The notes beneath the pieces are model-generated. The model did not search any database, was not told where the DNA came from, and saw nothing but the letters and a program-made list of their open reading frames with translations. From positions 744,001 to 808,000 of the forward strand of contig CAWFME010000004.1 of assembly GCA_963816955.1 (NCBI GenBank): a stretch of DNA of 64,000 nucleotides. The letters are read 5' to 3'. Within the stretch, counting starts at the first letter, position 1. The number at the start of each line of letters is the position of its first letter. The stretch comes from DATFQI01 sp963816955 (GTDB lineage Bacteria; Actinomycetota; Thermoleophilia; Solirubrobacterales; Solirubrobacteraceae). This document shows positions 43,729 to 52,173 of the stretch, piece after piece. Made by a program: the position numbers and the translations under genes.

Positions 43729-44205
43729 TCAGCCGGGGACGCCCGCGAGCGCCAGCGACTGGTTGGCGTAGCGGGCGTCCCCGGTGACCTCGGTGCCGAG
43801 CCACTCCGGCGGCGCGAAGTCGGCGCTGGCCTCGGTGGAGGCGAACTCGACCTCGGCGGTCAGCAGGCCGGCGAGCGCGTCCGCGTAGACGTCGACCTCG
43901 ACGGTCACGCCGCCCTCGAGCGGGACGAGGTGGCGGGTCTTGGCGATCCGGCGGCCCTCCGTCAGCGCCCACAGCGCCTCGAAGCGGCGGTCGTCGATGT
44001 CGATCTCCTCCTCGACGCGGACGTGGGCGGGGCCGGACTTGACGGTCAGCGTGGAGCGGCCGGCGCGGCGGCGGATGCGGACCTCCACGCCGTCCGGGGC
44101 GATCGCCAGGTAGCCCTGCTCGATCGGCTCGCCCGCGGGCATCCCGTCAGGGGTGCGCGTGGGCAGGAACTTGCGCTCGATCTCGACGCGGGGCGCGGCT
44201 GTCAT
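43729..44205 (-). CDS. CYTH-domain protein (triphosphate tunnel metalloenzyme)
   Basis: 158 residues. EIERKF opens the protein (VEIERKFLPT), followed by EQGYLAI, VEVRIRRRAGRSTLTVKSG, RVEEEIDIDD, KTRHLVPL, VTVEVDVYADALAGLLTAEVEF. These alternating charged strands line the tunnel that binds triphosphate and metal in thiamine triphosphatase/CyaB-type enzymes. Likely substrate is an inorganic or nucleoside polyphosphate. It is divergent, 19 bp away, from a CHAD protein, the classic genomic partner. Confidence 0.9.
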   Translation of the reverse strand: MTAAPRVEIERKFLPTRTPDGMPAGEPIEQGYLAIAPDGVEVRIRRRAGRSTLTVKSGPAHVRVEEEIDIDDRRFEALWALTEGRRIAKTRHLVPLEGGVTVEVDVYADALAGLLTAEVEFASTEASADFAPPEWLGTEVTGDARYANQSLALAGVPG

Positions 44206-44224
44206 GCGTGGAACACTACGGCCC

Positions 44225-45760
44225 GTGTCGCCGGATCCGGTCGATCTGATCCTGCCCTCGTCGCTGGATCAGGCGGCGGCGCTCGCGCTGCTCGAAGAGC
44301 GGCTGGAGCTGGTCATGGGGCGCCCACGCGTCGAGGATCGCACGCTGCTGGACACGTTCGACGGGCGGCTGCGTGGCGAGGGGCTGCGGGCCGAGCGGCC
44401 CTCGGGCCGGGGCGCGCCGCTCGAGCTGCACGAGCCGGGCGCGCCGGTGCGGCGGGCGGACGTGCCGCGCGCCAAGCGCCACCTCGCCGGCGAGCTGCCG
44501 GCGGGCCCAGTGCGCGAGCGCCTGGCGCCCGTGCTCGAGGAGCGCGCGCTGCTGCCGGCCGTGCGCGTGCGCAGCGCCGTGCAGCCGCTCGCGATCGTCG
44601 ACGGCGACGCCAAGACGGTCGTGCGGCTGGAGATCGAGCACCCCGAGCTGGTCGGCTCCAGCGGCGGCCGCGTGGCGCTCGCGCCGCGGCTGGCGCTGCG
44701 GCCCGTGCTCGGCTACGACCGCGCGTACGCCCGCGCGCTGGCGGTGCTGCGCGACGAGCTCGGCCTGGAGCCCGCGGAGCGCCCGCTCTACGACGAGGCG
44801 GTCGAGGCGGCCGGCGGGCGCCCGGACGGGGTGCCGACCAAGCTGCGCCCGGAGCTGGCGCGCGGGACCCGGACGGACGCCGCGGCGGCGCTCGTGCTCG
44901 AGGAGCTCGCGGGCGTGGCGGAGGCCAACCTCCCCGGGGCGATCGAGGACCTGGACCCCGAGTTCCTCCACGACGTGCGCGTCTCGATCCGGCGTGCGCG
45001 CTCCGTCCTGCGCGAGCTCAAGGACGTCCATGACGCCGAGGCCCGCGCGCATCTGCGCGACGAGCTCAAGTGGGCGCAGGCGCTGACCGGCCCGGTGCGC
45101 GACCTCGACGTCCAGCTGCTCGAGTGGCCGGAGCTCGCGGCGCACGTGGGCGAGGTGAAGGCGGCGGAGCTCGAGCCGTTGCGGGCGCTGCTCGCGCGCC
45201 GGCGCGACCGCGAGCAGGCGGCGCTGCGCCGCGGCCTGGGCGGCAAACGCTTCCGTGCGACGCTGCAGGCCTGGCATGCGCTGGCGGGCGAGCCCGCCGG
45301 GCCCGGCGAGGACGCCTCGCGGCCGATCGATGCGGTCGCCGGCGGCCGCATCGTCAAGGTCCGGCGCCGGATCCTGCGCGACGGCGCGCGGATCGACGAC
45401 GACAGCCCGGCCGAGGCGCTGCACGACCTGCGCAAGCGCGGCAAGGAGCTGCGCTACCTGCTCGAGCTGTTCGGCTCCGTCTTCGGTGCGAAGGCCGTCG
45501 ACCCGCTGCTCGCCGCGCTCAAGGACCTCCAGAAGGTGCTCGGCCGCTTCCAGGACCGCGCCGTGCAGGTCGAGACGCTGCGCGCGCTCCGCCACGACCT
45601 CGCCGCCGAGCGGGAGGGGCCCGCCGCGCTGATCGCGCTCGGCCCGGTGCTCGACGCGCTGCACGCCGACCAGGAGGCGGCCCGGCGCGAGTTCGCCGAC
45701 GCGTTCGCGGCCTTCGAGCGCGCGGCGGGCCGCAAGCGCGCGCGGAAGACGTTCGGTTGA
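44225..45760 (+). CDS. CHAD-domain protein with degenerate CYTH-like N-terminus
   Basis: 511 residues. Residues about 1-200 look like a degraded CYTH module (LLDTFDGRLRGEGLRAE, VVRLEIEHPEL, LGYDRAYARAL) lacking the ExExK motif. From about 215 comes the CHAD helical bundle: FLHDVRVSIRRARSVLRELKDV, ELKWAQALTGPVRDLDVQLLEWPEL and ALHDLRKRGKELRYLLELFG. CHAD domains bind polyphosphate through these conserved His/Arg/Lys residues. GTG start at 44225. The stop overlaps the TTG start of the ParA-like gene. Confidence 0.85.
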   Translation: MSPDPVDLILPSSLDQAAALALLEERLELVMGRPRVEDRTLLDTFDGRLRGEGLRAERPSGRGAPLELHEPGAPVRRADVPRAKRHLAGELPAGPVRERLAPVLEERALLPAVRVRSAVQPLAIVDGDAKTVVRLEIEHPELVGSSGGRVALAPRLALRPVLGYDRAYARALAVLRDELGLEPAERPLYDEAVEAAGGRPDGVPTKLRPELARGTRTDAAAALVLEELAGVAEANLPGAIEDLDPEFLHDVRVSIRRARSVLRELKDVHDAEARAHLRDELKWAQALTGPVRDLDVQLLEWPELAAHVGEVKAAELEPLRALLARRRDREQAALRRGLGGKRFRATLQAWHALAGEPAGPGEDASRPIDAVAGGRIVKVRRRILRDGARIDDDSPAEALHDLRKRGKELRYLLELFGSVFGAKAVDPLLAALKDLQKVLGRFQDRAVQVETLRALRHDLAAEREGPAALIALGPVLDALHADQEAARREFADAFAAFERAAGRKRARKTFG

Positions 45761-46533
45761 AGACGCTCGCCACGTACTCGATCAAGGGCGGAGTGGGGAA
45801 GACCTCCGCCGCCGTCAACCTCGCCGCGCTGGCGGCGGCCGACGGCCTGCGCACCGTGCTCTGGGACCTCGACCCGCAGGGCGCCGCCTCCTTCCTGTTC
45901 CGGATCCGGCCGAAGGTCAAGGGCGGCGGCCGGCGCCTGATCCGCGACAAGGACCCGCTCGCGGTGATGAAGGGCACCGACGTCGAGGGGCTCGACCTGC
46001 TGCCCGCCGACTTCTCCTACCGCAACCTCGACCTCGAGCTCGACCGGCGCAAGAAGCCGCTGGCCGGGGTGCGGCGCGTGCTCTCGGAGCTCGAGGGCGA
46101 CTACGACCTCGCGATCCTCGACTGTGCGCCCTCGATCTCGCTCGTCTCGGAGAGCGTCTTCTCGGCCGCCGACCTGCTGCTCGTGCCGCTCGTTCCGTCG
46201 ACGCTCTCGGTGCGCACGCTCGAGCAGCTGCGCCGCTTCCTCGCCGACGTCGACCAGCCCACGCCCGACGTGCTCGCGTTCTTCTCGATGGTCGACCGCC
46301 GCAAGAAGCTCCACCGCGACCTCGTGGCCTCGCTGCCGTCGGAGCTGCCCGGCGTCGCGGACGTCGCGATCCCGAACGCCAGCATCGTCGAGCTGATGGG
46401 CCTCGCGCGCGAGCCCGTCGTCACGAGCGCACCGCGCCACAAGGCCTCCGCGGCCTACGGCGCCCTCTGGGGCCAGGCCCGCGCCGTGCTCGATGCGGGC
46501 ACAGCGCGGCGAACGTCAACGGCGGCTGGGTAG
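45757..46533 (+). CDS. ParA/Soj-family ATPase
   Basis: 258 residues: deviant Walker A TYSIKGGVGKTSAAVNLAALAA, switch I DLDPQGAASFLF, Walker B YDLAILDCAPSISLVSESVFSAADLLLVPLVPSTLSVRTLEQL. Clear ParA fold; no ParB or parS is seen nearby, so it is an orphan rather than the chromosomal partition ATPase. TTG start overlapping the CHAD stop (TTGA) suggests the two proteins act together, perhaps positioning polyphosphate or a polyphosphate-bound complex (inference). The C-terminus is Ser/Thr/Ala-rich. Confidence 0.85.
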   Translation: MKTLATYSIKGGVGKTSAAVNLAALAAADGLRTVLWDLDPQGAASFLFRIRPKVKGGGRRLIRDKDPLAVMKGTDVEGLDLLPADFSYRNLDLELDRRKKPLAGVRRVLSELEGDYDLAILDCAPSISLVSESVFSAADLLLVPLVPSTLSVRTLEQLRRFLADVDQPTPDVLAFFSMVDRRKKLHRDLVASLPSELPGVADVAIPNASIVELMGLAREPVVTSAPRHKASAAYGALWGQARAVLDAGTARRTSTAAG

Positions 46534-46541
46534 GGAGGTGA

Positions 46542-46566
46542 GGGAGCCGCCCGCGCGCCGGCTCCC
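46542..46566 (+). terminator. Hairpin terminator after ParA gene
   Basis: GGGAGCCG ... CGGCTCCC, an 8-bp stem with a 9-nt loop, 8 bp after the ParA stop. Confidence 0.6.
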
Positions 46567-46581
46567 GACGCGAGCGGTCAC

Positions 46582-46604
46582 TTGTTCAGGCTCAGCCTGA
46601 ACAA
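46582..46604. repeat. Near-perfect palindrome in intergenic gap
   Basis: TTGTTCAGGCT, central C, AGCCTGAACAA: 11-bp arms. Flanked by GCGAGCGGT on the left as in the two palindromic repeats at 51.3 and 55.9 kb. Could be a diverged repeat copy, a second terminator serving both convergent genes, or an operator. Confidence 0.5.
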
Positions 46605-46703
46605 TCGACCCGTCGATGCAGCGCGGACCGAAACCCACCCCCTTAGTGCCCGCTGTTCAAGCGCTCGGACCGCCGCTACGGCCCACGGCGCCGGCCGGCA
46701 GCC

Positions 46704-48197
46704 CTAGCGGCGCTCGAGCGGGTCGACCGCCGGGCCCTCGAGCACGCGGCCGTCGACGTCGAAGCGCGAGCCGTGGCACGGGCAGTCCCAGCTCGTCTCG
46801 GCGGCGTTGAAGCGCAGCAGGCAGCCGAGGTGGGTGCAGCGCATCGAGACCGCGTGGACCTCTCCGTCCTCGTCGCGGTAGACGCCCGTGCGGCCGAGCC
46901 CTTCGCGCACGGCGCGCGCCTCGCCGGGCGGGACCTCGTCGCGGCTGCCCGCCTCGGCGGGCTTGAGGCGGTCGCCGACGAAGTCCACGCCGACGCGGGC
47001 GTTCATCTCGGCGAGCTTCGGCGCCGAGCGCAGAGAGACGCGGTTGGGCGCGAACGTCGCCGCCCACGGGTGGTCCTCGCCGCCGAGCCGCTCGCGCAGG
47101 ATCATCGCCGCGAACGTGCCGCCCGTCAGGCCCCACTTCATGAAGCCCGACGCGACGAACAGCCGCGAGGAGCCGGGCACGTAGGGGCCGATGACGGGCA
47201 GGTAGTCGTAGGGGACCGGGTCCTGGGCCGACCAGCGGTGGGTGACCTCGGCGACGTCCCAGTGCTCGCGCGCGAACGCCTCGAGCGCCTCGAAGCGCTC
47301 CGGCGTCGCCTCGCGGGCGCCCACGGTGTGGCCCTCGCCGCCGACGACGACCAGGTCGCCGTGGGAGCGGATCGAGCGCGTCGGGCTGCCGGCGCTGATC
47401 GCCATCACGCGCGGCGGCGCGCCCTTCACCCGCGCGGCGACGCAGTAGGAGCGCTGCGGCGCCAGGCGCGCGAAGAACAGTCCGCGGTCGAGCAGCGGGT
47501 AGTGCGTGGCGACGACGAGGAGCTTGGCGGCGATCGTCGGGCCGGTGGTCCGCACCAGGCACGGCGAGCCGTCCTCGACGCCGAGCACGCGGAGGCCCTC
47601 GAGCACGACCGATCCGTCGCCGTCGACGGCCTCGGCGAGCCCGCGGACGTAGCGGACGGGGTGCAGCTCGAGCTGGTCCGCGAGGCGGACGGCGCCCGCG
47701 ACGGGGTAGGGGAGGCCGGCGTCCTCGACCAGCTCCGTCGGCAGTCCGGCCTCGCGGGCCGCTTCGTGCTCGGCCGTCACCGAGTCCATGTCGGAGTGCT
47801 CCGCCGCGTACGTGTACGCCGGGCGGCGGGCGAGGTCGCACTCGATGCCGAGCTCGCCGGCCAGCGTCGCGACCTGCTCGACGGCGGCGGCGCTGGCCTC
47901 CGCGTAGACGGTCGCGGCGTCCTGGCCGTGGCGGCTGCGGATCTGCGAGAGCACGGTCGACTGCAGCGCGGTCACCTTCGCGGTCGTCGCGCCGGTGACG
48001 CCGCTGCCCACGCTGACCGCCTCGACGACGGCGACGCGCGCCCCGCCGCGCTTGAGCAGCAGCGCGGTGGTGATGCCGGTGATGCCGCCGCCGATCACGG
48101 CCACGTCGAACTCGCCGTCCGGAGCGGGCCGCGAGCGCGGGGTCACGGGCACTCCGTCGAGCCAGAGGGACTGCTGGGCGGTCGTCGTCGGCGTCAT
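46704..48197 (-). CDS. FAD-dependent oxidoreductase with C-terminal Rieske domain
   Basis: 497 residues. Residues about 30-400 are a DAO-type flavoprotein: FDVAVIGGGITGITTALLLKRGGARVAVVEA, GVTGATTAKVTALQ, YLPVIGPYVPGSSRLFVASGFMKWGLTGGTFAAMI. Residues about 425-497 are a Rieske [2Fe-2S] domain with RCTHLGCLLRFN and WDCPCHGSRFDVDGRVLEGPA. This is the YhfW-type fusion. Probably oxidises an amine or similar small substrate, passing electrons to the Rieske centre; the physiological substrate is unknown. Cytosolic. Divergent from the LigD-like gene. Confidence 0.9.
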   Translation of the reverse strand: MTPTTTAQQSLWLDGVPVTPRSRPAPDGEFDVAVIGGGITGITTALLLKRGGARVAVVEAVSVGSGVTGATTAKVTALQSTVLSQIRSRHGQDAATVYAEASAAAVEQVATLAGELGIECDLARRPAYTYAAEHSDMDSVTAEHEAAREAGLPTELVEDAGLPYPVAGAVRLADQLELHPVRYVRGLAEAVDGDGSVVLEGLRVLGVEDGSPCLVRTTGPTIAAKLLVVATHYPLLDRGLFFARLAPQRSYCVAARVKGAPPRVMAISAGSPTRSIRSHGDLVVVGGEGHTVGAREATPERFEALEAFAREHWDVAEVTHRWSAQDPVPYDYLPVIGPYVPGSSRLFVASGFMKWGLTGGTFAAMILRERLGGEDHPWAATFAPNRVSLRSAPKLAEMNARVGVDFVGDRLKPAEAGSRDEVPPGEARAVREGLGRTGVYRDEDGEVHAVSMRCTHLGCLLRFNAAETSWDCPCHGSRFDVDGRVLEGPAVDPLERR

Positions 48198-48253
48198 GCG
48201 TGGCGACCTACCCGATCGGTAGCCGCGCTACGGCCGCCGGTAGGGTGTCCGCG

Positions 48254-49264
48254 GTGGCCGGCAGCGACGCGACGGTGCTCGAGCTCGCCGGGCGCGAGGT
48301 GCGCATCACCAGCCCGGACAAGGTGCTCTTCCCCGAGGCCGGGGCGACCAAGCTCGACCTCGTGCGCTACTACGAGGCGGTCGGCGAGCCGCTGATGCGC
48401 GCCATGGGTGGCCGGCCCGTGCTGATGCAGCGCTTCCCCAGGGGCGTGGGCGGCTCGAACTTCTTCCAGAAGCGGGTGCCGGAGAACGCGCCCGAGTGGT
48501 TGGAGACGACCACCGTGCAGACCGTCAACGGCACGCCGTCGCGGGCGCTCGTGGCCGCCGACGTCGCCCACGTCGCCTGGGCGGTCAACCTCGCCTGCCT
48601 GGGCTTCCACGTCTGGCCCAACCGCGCCGAGGACCCCGAACACGCCGACGAGCTGCGCCTGGACCTCGACCCGCAGCCCGGCACGGGCTTCGCCGAGGCG
48701 CGCGCCGCCGCCTGGGAGCTCAAGGCGCTGCTCGACGAGCTCGGCATCGCCGGCTTCCCGAAGACGACCGGCAACCGCGGCCTGCACGTCTACGTCCGGC
48801 TGCAGCCGCTGTGGGATCCCTACGAGGTCCGCGCCGCCGCCGTCGCCGCAGCGCGCGAGCTCGAGCGCCGCCGCCCCGACATCCTCACCGCGGCCTGGTG
48901 GAAGGAGGAGCGCGGGGAGCGGACCTTCGTCGACTACAACCAGAACGCGCCGCACAAGACCGTGTTCGGGGCCTGGTCGGTGCGCGCGCGGCCCGCCGCG
49001 CAGGTGTCGACGCCGCTGCGCTGGGAGGAGCTCGACGACGTCGACCCGGACGCGCTCACGCTCACCGCCGTCGCGGAGCGGGTGCAGCGCGACGGCGACC
49101 CCTGGGCCGCGATCGACGACGCGCCCCAGTCGCTCGACGGCCTGCTGGAGCTGCACGAGCGCGACCGCGAGAACGGGCTGCCCGACGCCCCGTGGCCGCC
49201 CGTGTACCCCAAGCAGCCGGGCGAGCTGCGGCGCGTGGCGCCCAGCCGGGCCCGCAAGGACTGA
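48254..49264 (+). CDS. ligD: LigD-type DNA polymerase/primase domain protein (NHEJ)
   Basis: 336 residues comprising only the PolDom of LigD: VRITSPDKVLFPEAGATKLDLVRYYEAVGEPLM, QRFPRGVGGSNFFQKRVPE, catalytic LRLDLDPQPGTGF (DxD), FPKTTGNRGLHVYV and FVDYNQNAPHKTVFGAWSVRARPAAQVSTPLRWEEL. It fills gaps with NTPs during Ku-dependent end joining. No ligase or nuclease domain is fused and no Ku gene is in view, so it works with partners elsewhere. I choose GTG 48254 (AGSDATVLELAG); GTGs at 48200 and 48245 are also in frame. Confidence 0.9.
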   Translation: MAGSDATVLELAGREVRITSPDKVLFPEAGATKLDLVRYYEAVGEPLMRAMGGRPVLMQRFPRGVGGSNFFQKRVPENAPEWLETTTVQTVNGTPSRALVAADVAHVAWAVNLACLGFHVWPNRAEDPEHADELRLDLDPQPGTGFAEARAAAWELKALLDELGIAGFPKTTGNRGLHVYVRLQPLWDPYEVRAAAVAAARELERRRPDILTAAWWKEERGERTFVDYNQNAPHKTVFGAWSVRARPAAQVSTPLRWEELDDVDPDALTLTAVAERVQRDGDPWAAIDDAPQSLDGLLELHERDRENGLPDAPWPPVYPKQPGELRRVAPSRARKD

Positions 49265-49277
49265 GATACTCCGGGCC

Positions 49278-50216
49278 GTGGCTGCGGACTCCGACCGGGT
49301 GGGGGCGCTCGGCGCGCTCGCGACCTCCGACGAGCGCGACCAGGTCGAGCGGATCCTCGCCACCGCGCGCGAGTCGCTCGGGATGCAGATCGCCTACTTC
49401 ACGGAGATCGACGCGGGCGAGCAGGTGATCCACCGGGTCGCCGGCGCCCCGGCCGGCCTCGGGCTCGTGGACGGCACCCGGGTGGCGCTCGGGGACACCT
49501 ACTGCCGCCGGATGCTCGACGAGGAGATCCCGTCCGCGGTGGCCGACGCCGACGCCGAGCCGATCCTGCGCGAGCTGCGCAAGGCCGAGCCCTCGCGGCC
49601 GGTCGCCTACCTCGGCGTGCCGCTGCAGCTGTCCACGGGCCGCGTCTACGGGACGCTGTGCGCGGCCAGCGAGCAGGTGCAGGAGGAGCTGCGCGAGCGC
49701 GACGTCGCCTTCATGCGCGTGCTCGCCCGGCTGCTCGCCGACGCGCTCGAGCGCCCGCACGCCGGCGCGCCGCGCTGGCTTGACGGCGAGCCCTGCGCGG
49801 CGGTCGAGCAGGACGGGGGCGTCGCCCGCCTCGCCTTCTGGGTGGTGGCGACGCCGCGCGCGGTGCGGGCGGCCCGGCGGGCGATCGACTGCCTCACGGA
49901 CTGGGTGCCGAAGGACCGCCTGCGCGACCTGCACATCATCGTCTCCGAGCTCGTGACCAACAGCGTGCGGCACAGCGGGCTGCAGCCGTCGAGCGCGGTG
50001 GGGATCGACGTCGTGGTCGAGCCGGACGTCCTCCGCGGCCGGGTCAGCGACGCGGGCGTCGGCTTCGACCTCGCCGCCGTGGCGGACCCCGAGCCGGGGC
50101 AGATCGGAGGATGGGGGCTGCACATCGTCGGCGAGCTGGCGCGGAGCCACAACGTGGTCCGCCCGCCGGCGGGCGGCGTCGAGGTCACGTTCGAGCTGGA
50201 GCTGGCCCCACGGTGA
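49278..50216 (+). CDS. GAF-domain anti-sigma/RsbW-type serine kinase
   Basis: 312 residues. About 20-165 is a GAF sensor (AYFTEIDAGEQVIHRVAGAP, TYCRRMLDEEIPSAVADADAE, RPVAYLGVPLQLSTGRVYGTLCAAS). About 185-312 is a HATPase_c of RsbW/SpoIIAB type: N box HIIVSELVTNSVRHSGL, G1 box VSDAGVGFD, G2 GGWGLHIVGELA. Predicted role: phosphorylates a STAS antagonist or binds a sigma factor in response to a small ligand. GTG start 13 bp after ligD. Works in principle with the SpoIIE phosphatase at 52174. Confidence 0.88.
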   Translation: MAADSDRVGALGALATSDERDQVERILATARESLGMQIAYFTEIDAGEQVIHRVAGAPAGLGLVDGTRVALGDTYCRRMLDEEIPSAVADADAEPILRELRKAEPSRPVAYLGVPLQLSTGRVYGTLCAASEQVQEELRERDVAFMRVLARLLADALERPHAGAPRWLDGEPCAAVEQDGGVARLAFWVVATPRAVRAARRAIDCLTDWVPKDRLRDLHIIVSELVTNSVRHSGLQPSSAVGIDVVVEPDVLRGRVSDAGVGFDLAAVADPEPGQIGGWGLHIVGELARSHNVVRPPAGGVEVTFELELAPR

Positions 50217-50851
50217 CGGTCGAGCTGCGCGACGTCGCGCCCGGGCTGTGGCTGTGGCGACAGCCCCATCCCGCCTGGGAGGAGGGCAACGACTGGGATC
50301 CGCTGGTGACCTCCGTGGCCGTCGAGTCGCGCGGCGAGCGGCTCCTGCTCGACCCGCTGGCCCCGCCGCCGCGCGAGCGGACGGTGTGGGAGCGGATCGA
50401 CGCCCTGGCGCCGGAGGCCGTCGTGATCCTCAAGCCCGACCACGTGCGCGACGTCGACCTGTTCGCGCGCTGGTACGGCTGCCGCGGGTTCGGCCCGTCG
50501 CTGTTCTGGCCCGACGACGTCCCGGACAGCGCGCTCGAGGCGATCCATCCGGGCAGCGAGCTGCCGGGCGGGCTGCTCGCCTGCCACGACGGCCGCGGCA
50601 TGCAGGAGACGCCGGTCTACCTGCCCGAGCAGCGGGCGCTCGTGTTCGCCGACGGCATGACCGCGCCGGAAGGCGTCCTGCGCGTGTGGGATACGCCCTG
50701 GCACGAGCAGCGGGTCCTGCCGGCGCTGCGCGCCCTGCTCGAGCTACCGTTCGAGCACGTCATCGTCTCCCACGGCGACCCGGTACACGACCGGGGCGCG
50801 TACGAAGCCGCCCTCGGGCGCGAGCCGTGGTCGCAGTGGAGCGGGGCGTAG
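50213..50851 (+). CDS. Degenerate metallo-beta-lactamase-fold protein
   Basis: 212 residues: LWRQPHPAWEEGNDWDPLVTSVAVESRGERLLLDPLAPPP, VVILKPDHVRDVDLFARWYGCRGFGP, PVYLPEQRALVFADGM and HVIVSHGDPVHDRGAYEAAL. The order of strands is that of MBL-fold hydrolases, but the metal motif HxHxDH is reduced to KPDHVRD, so only part of the metal site remains. Possibly a non-enzymatic or altered hydrolase. Start GTG overlapping the kinase stop (GTGA). Confidence 0.75.
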   Translation: MTVELRDVAPGLWLWRQPHPAWEEGNDWDPLVTSVAVESRGERLLLDPLAPPPRERTVWERIDALAPEAVVILKPDHVRDVDLFARWYGCRGFGPSLFWPDDVPDSALEAIHPGSELPGGLLACHDGRGMQETPVYLPEQRALVFADGMTAPEGVLRVWDTPWHEQRVLPALRALLELPFEHVIVSHGDPVHDRGAYEAALGREPWSQWSGA

Positions 50852-50888
50852 GATCCGGGGCGACCCTCCGACTTGAAGGAGCGCCTCC

Positions 50889-51305
50889 ATGGCCGCCTCG
50901 CGACTGAACCCGTACATCTCCTTCGACGGCACCGCGCGCGAGGCGATGGAGGCCTATAAGGACGCCTTCGGCGGCGAGCTGTCGGTCAACACCTTCAGCG
51001 ACTTCGGCGAGGCCCCGCCCGGCTTCGAGGACAAGGTCATGCACAGCCAGCTCGAGACGCCCTCGGGCTTCACGCTGATGGCCTCCGACACCCCGCCGGG
51101 CATGTCGTTCCGGCCCGGCACCAACATCGCCGTCAGCCTCAGCGGCGACGACGAGGGCGAGCTGCGCGGCTACTGGGACAAGCTCGCAGAGGGCGGCCAG
51201 GTCACCCTCGCGCTCGAGAAGCAGATGTGGGGCGACGTCTTCGGGATGGTGGTCGACCGCTTCGGCGTCAACTGGATGGTCAACATCGCCCAGCCGCAGG
51301 GCTGA
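50889..51305 (+). CDS. VOC-family protein (PhnB/glyoxalase-like)
   Basis: 138 residues: LNPYISFDGTAREAMEAYKDAFGGELSVNTFSDFGE, KVMHSQLETPSGFTLMASDTPPGM, NIAVSLSGDDEGELRGYWDKLAEGGQVTLALEKQMWGDVFGMVVDRFGVNWMVNI. This is the PhnB/3-demethylubiquinone-type VOC fold (two beta-alpha-beta-beta-beta units). Substrate unknown. A ribosome site GGAG precedes the ATG. Ends in the palindromic repeat shared with the convergent peroxiredoxin gene. Confidence 0.88.
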   Translation: MAASRLNPYISFDGTAREAMEAYKDAFGGELSVNTFSDFGEAPPGFEDKVMHSQLETPSGFTLMASDTPPGMSFRPGTNIAVSLSGDDEGELRGYWDKLAEGGQVTLALEKQMWGDVFGMVVDRFGVNWMVNIAQPQG

Positions 51306-51313
51306 GCCCGTCG

Positions 51314-51358
51314 CGAGCGGTGGATTCCTCGGGCTGAGCCCGAGTTATCCACCGCTCG
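51314..51358. repeat. Palindromic repeat copy A (REP-like, possible bidirectional terminator)
   Basis: CGAGCGGTGGAT pairs perfectly with ATCCACCGCTCG (12 bp), a 2-nt internal loop per side, then CTCGGGC/GCCCGAG (7 bp) around TGA. It fills the 59-bp gap between convergent genes. A close second copy is at 55939-55985. Confidence 0.8.
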
Positions 51359-51364
51359 ACGCGA

Positions 51365-52024
51365 TCAGACGGGGTCCGGGACGATCCGGATGTAGGGCTT
51401 GGGCTCCTCCCAGCCGTCCGGGTAGCGCTCCTTCGCCTGGTCGTTGGAGACCGACCCGGCGATGATCACGTCGTCGCCCGGCTGCCACTGGGCGGGCGTG
51501 GCGACCTGGTGCTGCGAGGTGCGCTGGAGCGAGTCGATGACGCGCAGGACCTCGTCGAAGTTGCGGCCGGTCGTCATCGGATAGATCAGCACGAGCTTGA
51601 TCTTCTTGTCCGGGCCGATCACGAAGACGTTGCGCAGCGTCGCGTTCTGGGCGGGCGTGCGCTCGGTCGGGTCGCCGCTCGTGTCCGGCGGGAGCATGCC
51701 GTAGGCCTTGGAGATCGCGAAGTCGTGGTCGGAGATCAGCGGGTAGTTGGGCGCCGTGCCCTGCGTCTCCTCGATGTCGCGGGCCCACTGCTCGTGGTTG
51801 TCGGTGGGGTCCACGGACAGGCCGATGATCTTGACGCCGCGGCTGTCGAAGTCCGGCTTGATGCGGGCCATGTAGCCCAGCTCGGTCGTGCACACCGGCG
51901 TGAAGTCGCGCGGGTGGGAGAAGAGCACGGCCCAGCCGTCGCCGATCCACTCGTGGAAGGAGATGCGTCCCTCCGTTGTGTCGGCCTCGAAGTCGGGGGC
52001 GGTGTCGCCGATGGTGAGGCTCAT
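51365..52024 (-). CDS. 1-Cys peroxiredoxin (Prx6/AhpC-TSA family)
   Basis: 219 residues, the Prx6 length. LTIGDTAPDFEADTTEGRISFHEWIGDGWAVLFSHPRDFTPVCTTELGYMARI carries the peroxidatic Cys in PVCTTE; no resolving Cys follows, as expected for 1-Cys enzymes. Conserved GLSVDPTDNHEQWARDIEE and FVIGPDKKIKLVLIYPMTTGRNFDEVLRVIDSLQ are present, and the C-terminal arm is WQPGDDVIIAGSVSNDQAKERYP. Reduces peroxides in the cytosol. ATG 52024 has GGAGC upstream. Confidence 0.93.
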   Translation of the reverse strand: MSLTIGDTAPDFEADTTEGRISFHEWIGDGWAVLFSHPRDFTPVCTTELGYMARIKPDFDSRGVKIIGLSVDPTDNHEQWARDIEETQGTAPNYPLISDHDFAISKAYGMLPPDTSGDPTERTPAQNATLRNVFVIGPDKKIKLVLIYPMTTGRNFDEVLRVIDSLQRTSQHQVATPAQWQPGDDVIIAGSVSNDQAKERYPDGWEEPKPYIRIVPDPV

Positions 52025-52173
52025 CTGAGCTCCTTGCGTCGAAGGATCCGGGGAATGGCGATCAGGATTCACACGATACCGGCGGCGAGGGTCCCCGGAG
52101 CGATGTCGCCTCGCGGTCCGCTGCCGCACCGCAGGCCCGGCGCGGCGGCACGCAGCCGCTACCTTGACAGCGC

